Shown here in pieces: positions 5,507 through 5,994 of a stretch of 5,994 bases of DNA; within the stretch, counting starts at the first letter, position 1; each line of letters starts with the position of its first letter. The stretch covers positions 1-5,994 of the forward strand of contig DNSU01000140.1 of the NCBI GenBank assembly GCA_003499585.1, read 5' to 3'. The translations under genes and the position numbers were made by a program. The notes under the pieces are model-generated. The model was not told the origin of the DNA, did not search any database, and was given only the letters and a program-made list of their open reading frames with translations. The stretch is from Cyanobacteria bacterium UBA9579 (GTDB lineage: Bacteria > Cyanobacteriota > Vampirovibrionia > Gastranaerophilales > UBA9579).

Positions 5507-5903
5507 TTATATTCTCGGATTATTGTTTGCAGTAATGATGTATGGTAATTTGCCTGCTCAAGCAGATACCAATAATATAAGCATCAATTGGGAATGTTTA
5601 AATTTAACAGAAAAACAGGAGCAAAAGTTTGCCCTGTTTGATCAGGATTGGGAAAAAATTCAGACGATAATTCGTCCAAAATTAACCAGAGATCAAGAGC
5701 GTCTTAAACTTATGCTAACTAACCCTAATATTTCAGATACTCAAATAAAAGAACTACAAAAACAAATTTTTATAAGACAAGAGCAATTACGATATTATGC
5801 TCTTAATAATTTTCTCTCCAAACGTCGTTTATTGACACCTAATCAGCGTATAATGCTTCATGAAATGTTTCTTATCCAATATCAATTAAAAAAAACTAAT
5901 TAA
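5493..5903 (+). CDS. Periplasmic Spy/CpxP-like LTxxQ protein, likely stress sensor or chaperone
   Basis: The 136-residue product starts at ATG 5493, inside the end of the anti-sigma gene. GAAGGAG (5471-5477) is 15 nt away, so start is probably helped by coupling. Residues 1-24 are a signal peptide ending LPAQA. The mature part is helical and carries LTEKQ (38-42), LTRDQ (64-68) and LTPNQ (114-118), the LTxxQ signature of the Spy/CpxP and CnrX/ZraP-like families, in an expected helical-hairpin order. Family members are periplasmic chaperones or metal sensors, and some signal to a membrane anti-sigma factor. Here it is encoded with sigma and anti-sigma genes, so a role in sensing or damping the response is likely. 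The mature protein has one His (H123) and one Cys (C35), so a CnrX-type His-rich metal site is not evident. The fold call is good, the ligand is unknown. Confidence 0.82.
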   Translation: MKLISYILGLLFAVMMYGNLPAQADTNNISINWECLNLTEKQEQKFALFDQDWEKIQTIIRPKLTRDQERLKLMLTNPNISDTQIKELQKQIFIRQEQLRYYALNNFLSKRRLLTPNQRIMLHEMFLIQYQLKKTN

Positions 5904-5970
5904 AATTACTAATCATAATAATACGTATAAAAAAGGAAGTATTTAGAAGCTGTCTTGTTAAAATTGAATC

Positions 5971-5989
5971 GGTGACACAGTCACCTTTT
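5971..5989 (+). terminator. Probable intrinsic terminator of the sigma operon
   Basis: GGTGAC-ACA-GTCACC (5971-5985) is a 6-bp perfect stem with a 3-nt loop followed by TTTT. It lies 67 bp after the last stop. The stem is short and the T run only four, so it is a moderate terminator. A 15-bp palindromic operator for a gene beyond the window is an alternative. Confidence 0.5.
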
Positions 5990-5994
5990 CTAAA

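Overview
The window is AT-rich and looks like one stretch of a bacterial chromosome. It holds three minus-strand genes on the left and a three-gene plus-strand operon on the right. The best clue to the organism is the thiamine gene, which encodes a ThiD2-ThiE fusion of the kind common in Cyanobacteria and their relatives. The ECF sigma factor also has a cyanobacterial flavour. Together with low GC, TTG starts and large secreted FN3 proteins, this suggests a non-photosynthetic cyanobacterial relative (Melainabacteria/Vampirovibrionia) or a neighbouring candidate phylum. That assignment is an inference and was not tested by any search.

Left part (1-2172). A large secreted protein runs off the left edge on the minus strand. 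It has a signal peptide, a glycoside-hydrolase-like TIM barrel, a beta-sandwich, a proline-rich linker and at least two fibronectin type III domains. Its upstream region of about 365 bp has no gene but carries several repeats, including a 10-bp inverted repeat. A 22-bp perfect stem at 2126-2172 is a strong intrinsic terminator for the next gene.

Middle part (2182-3757). A small secreted Asn/Tyr-rich, prion-like protein of unknown function has its own promoter (TTGATA-18 bp-TATAAT). Upstream of it lies the thiD2-thiE fusion, on the same strand and also with its own promoter (perfect extended -10). A divergent intergenic region follows.

Right part (3942-5903). Three overlapping genes encode an ECF sigma factor, a membrane-anchored anti-sigma factor with three tandem zinc-binding anti-sigma (ZAS) modules, and a periplasmic Spy/CpxP-like LTxxQ protein. 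All three are translationally coupled. The likely circuit is an envelope-stress switch: the anti-sigma factor holds the sigma factor at the inner membrane and the periplasmic protein senses or buffers the stress, as in CnrY-CnrX-CnrH. The triplicated ZAS module opposite a single sigma factor is the most unusual thing in the window. A short hairpin followed by T residues at the right edge probably ends this operon.
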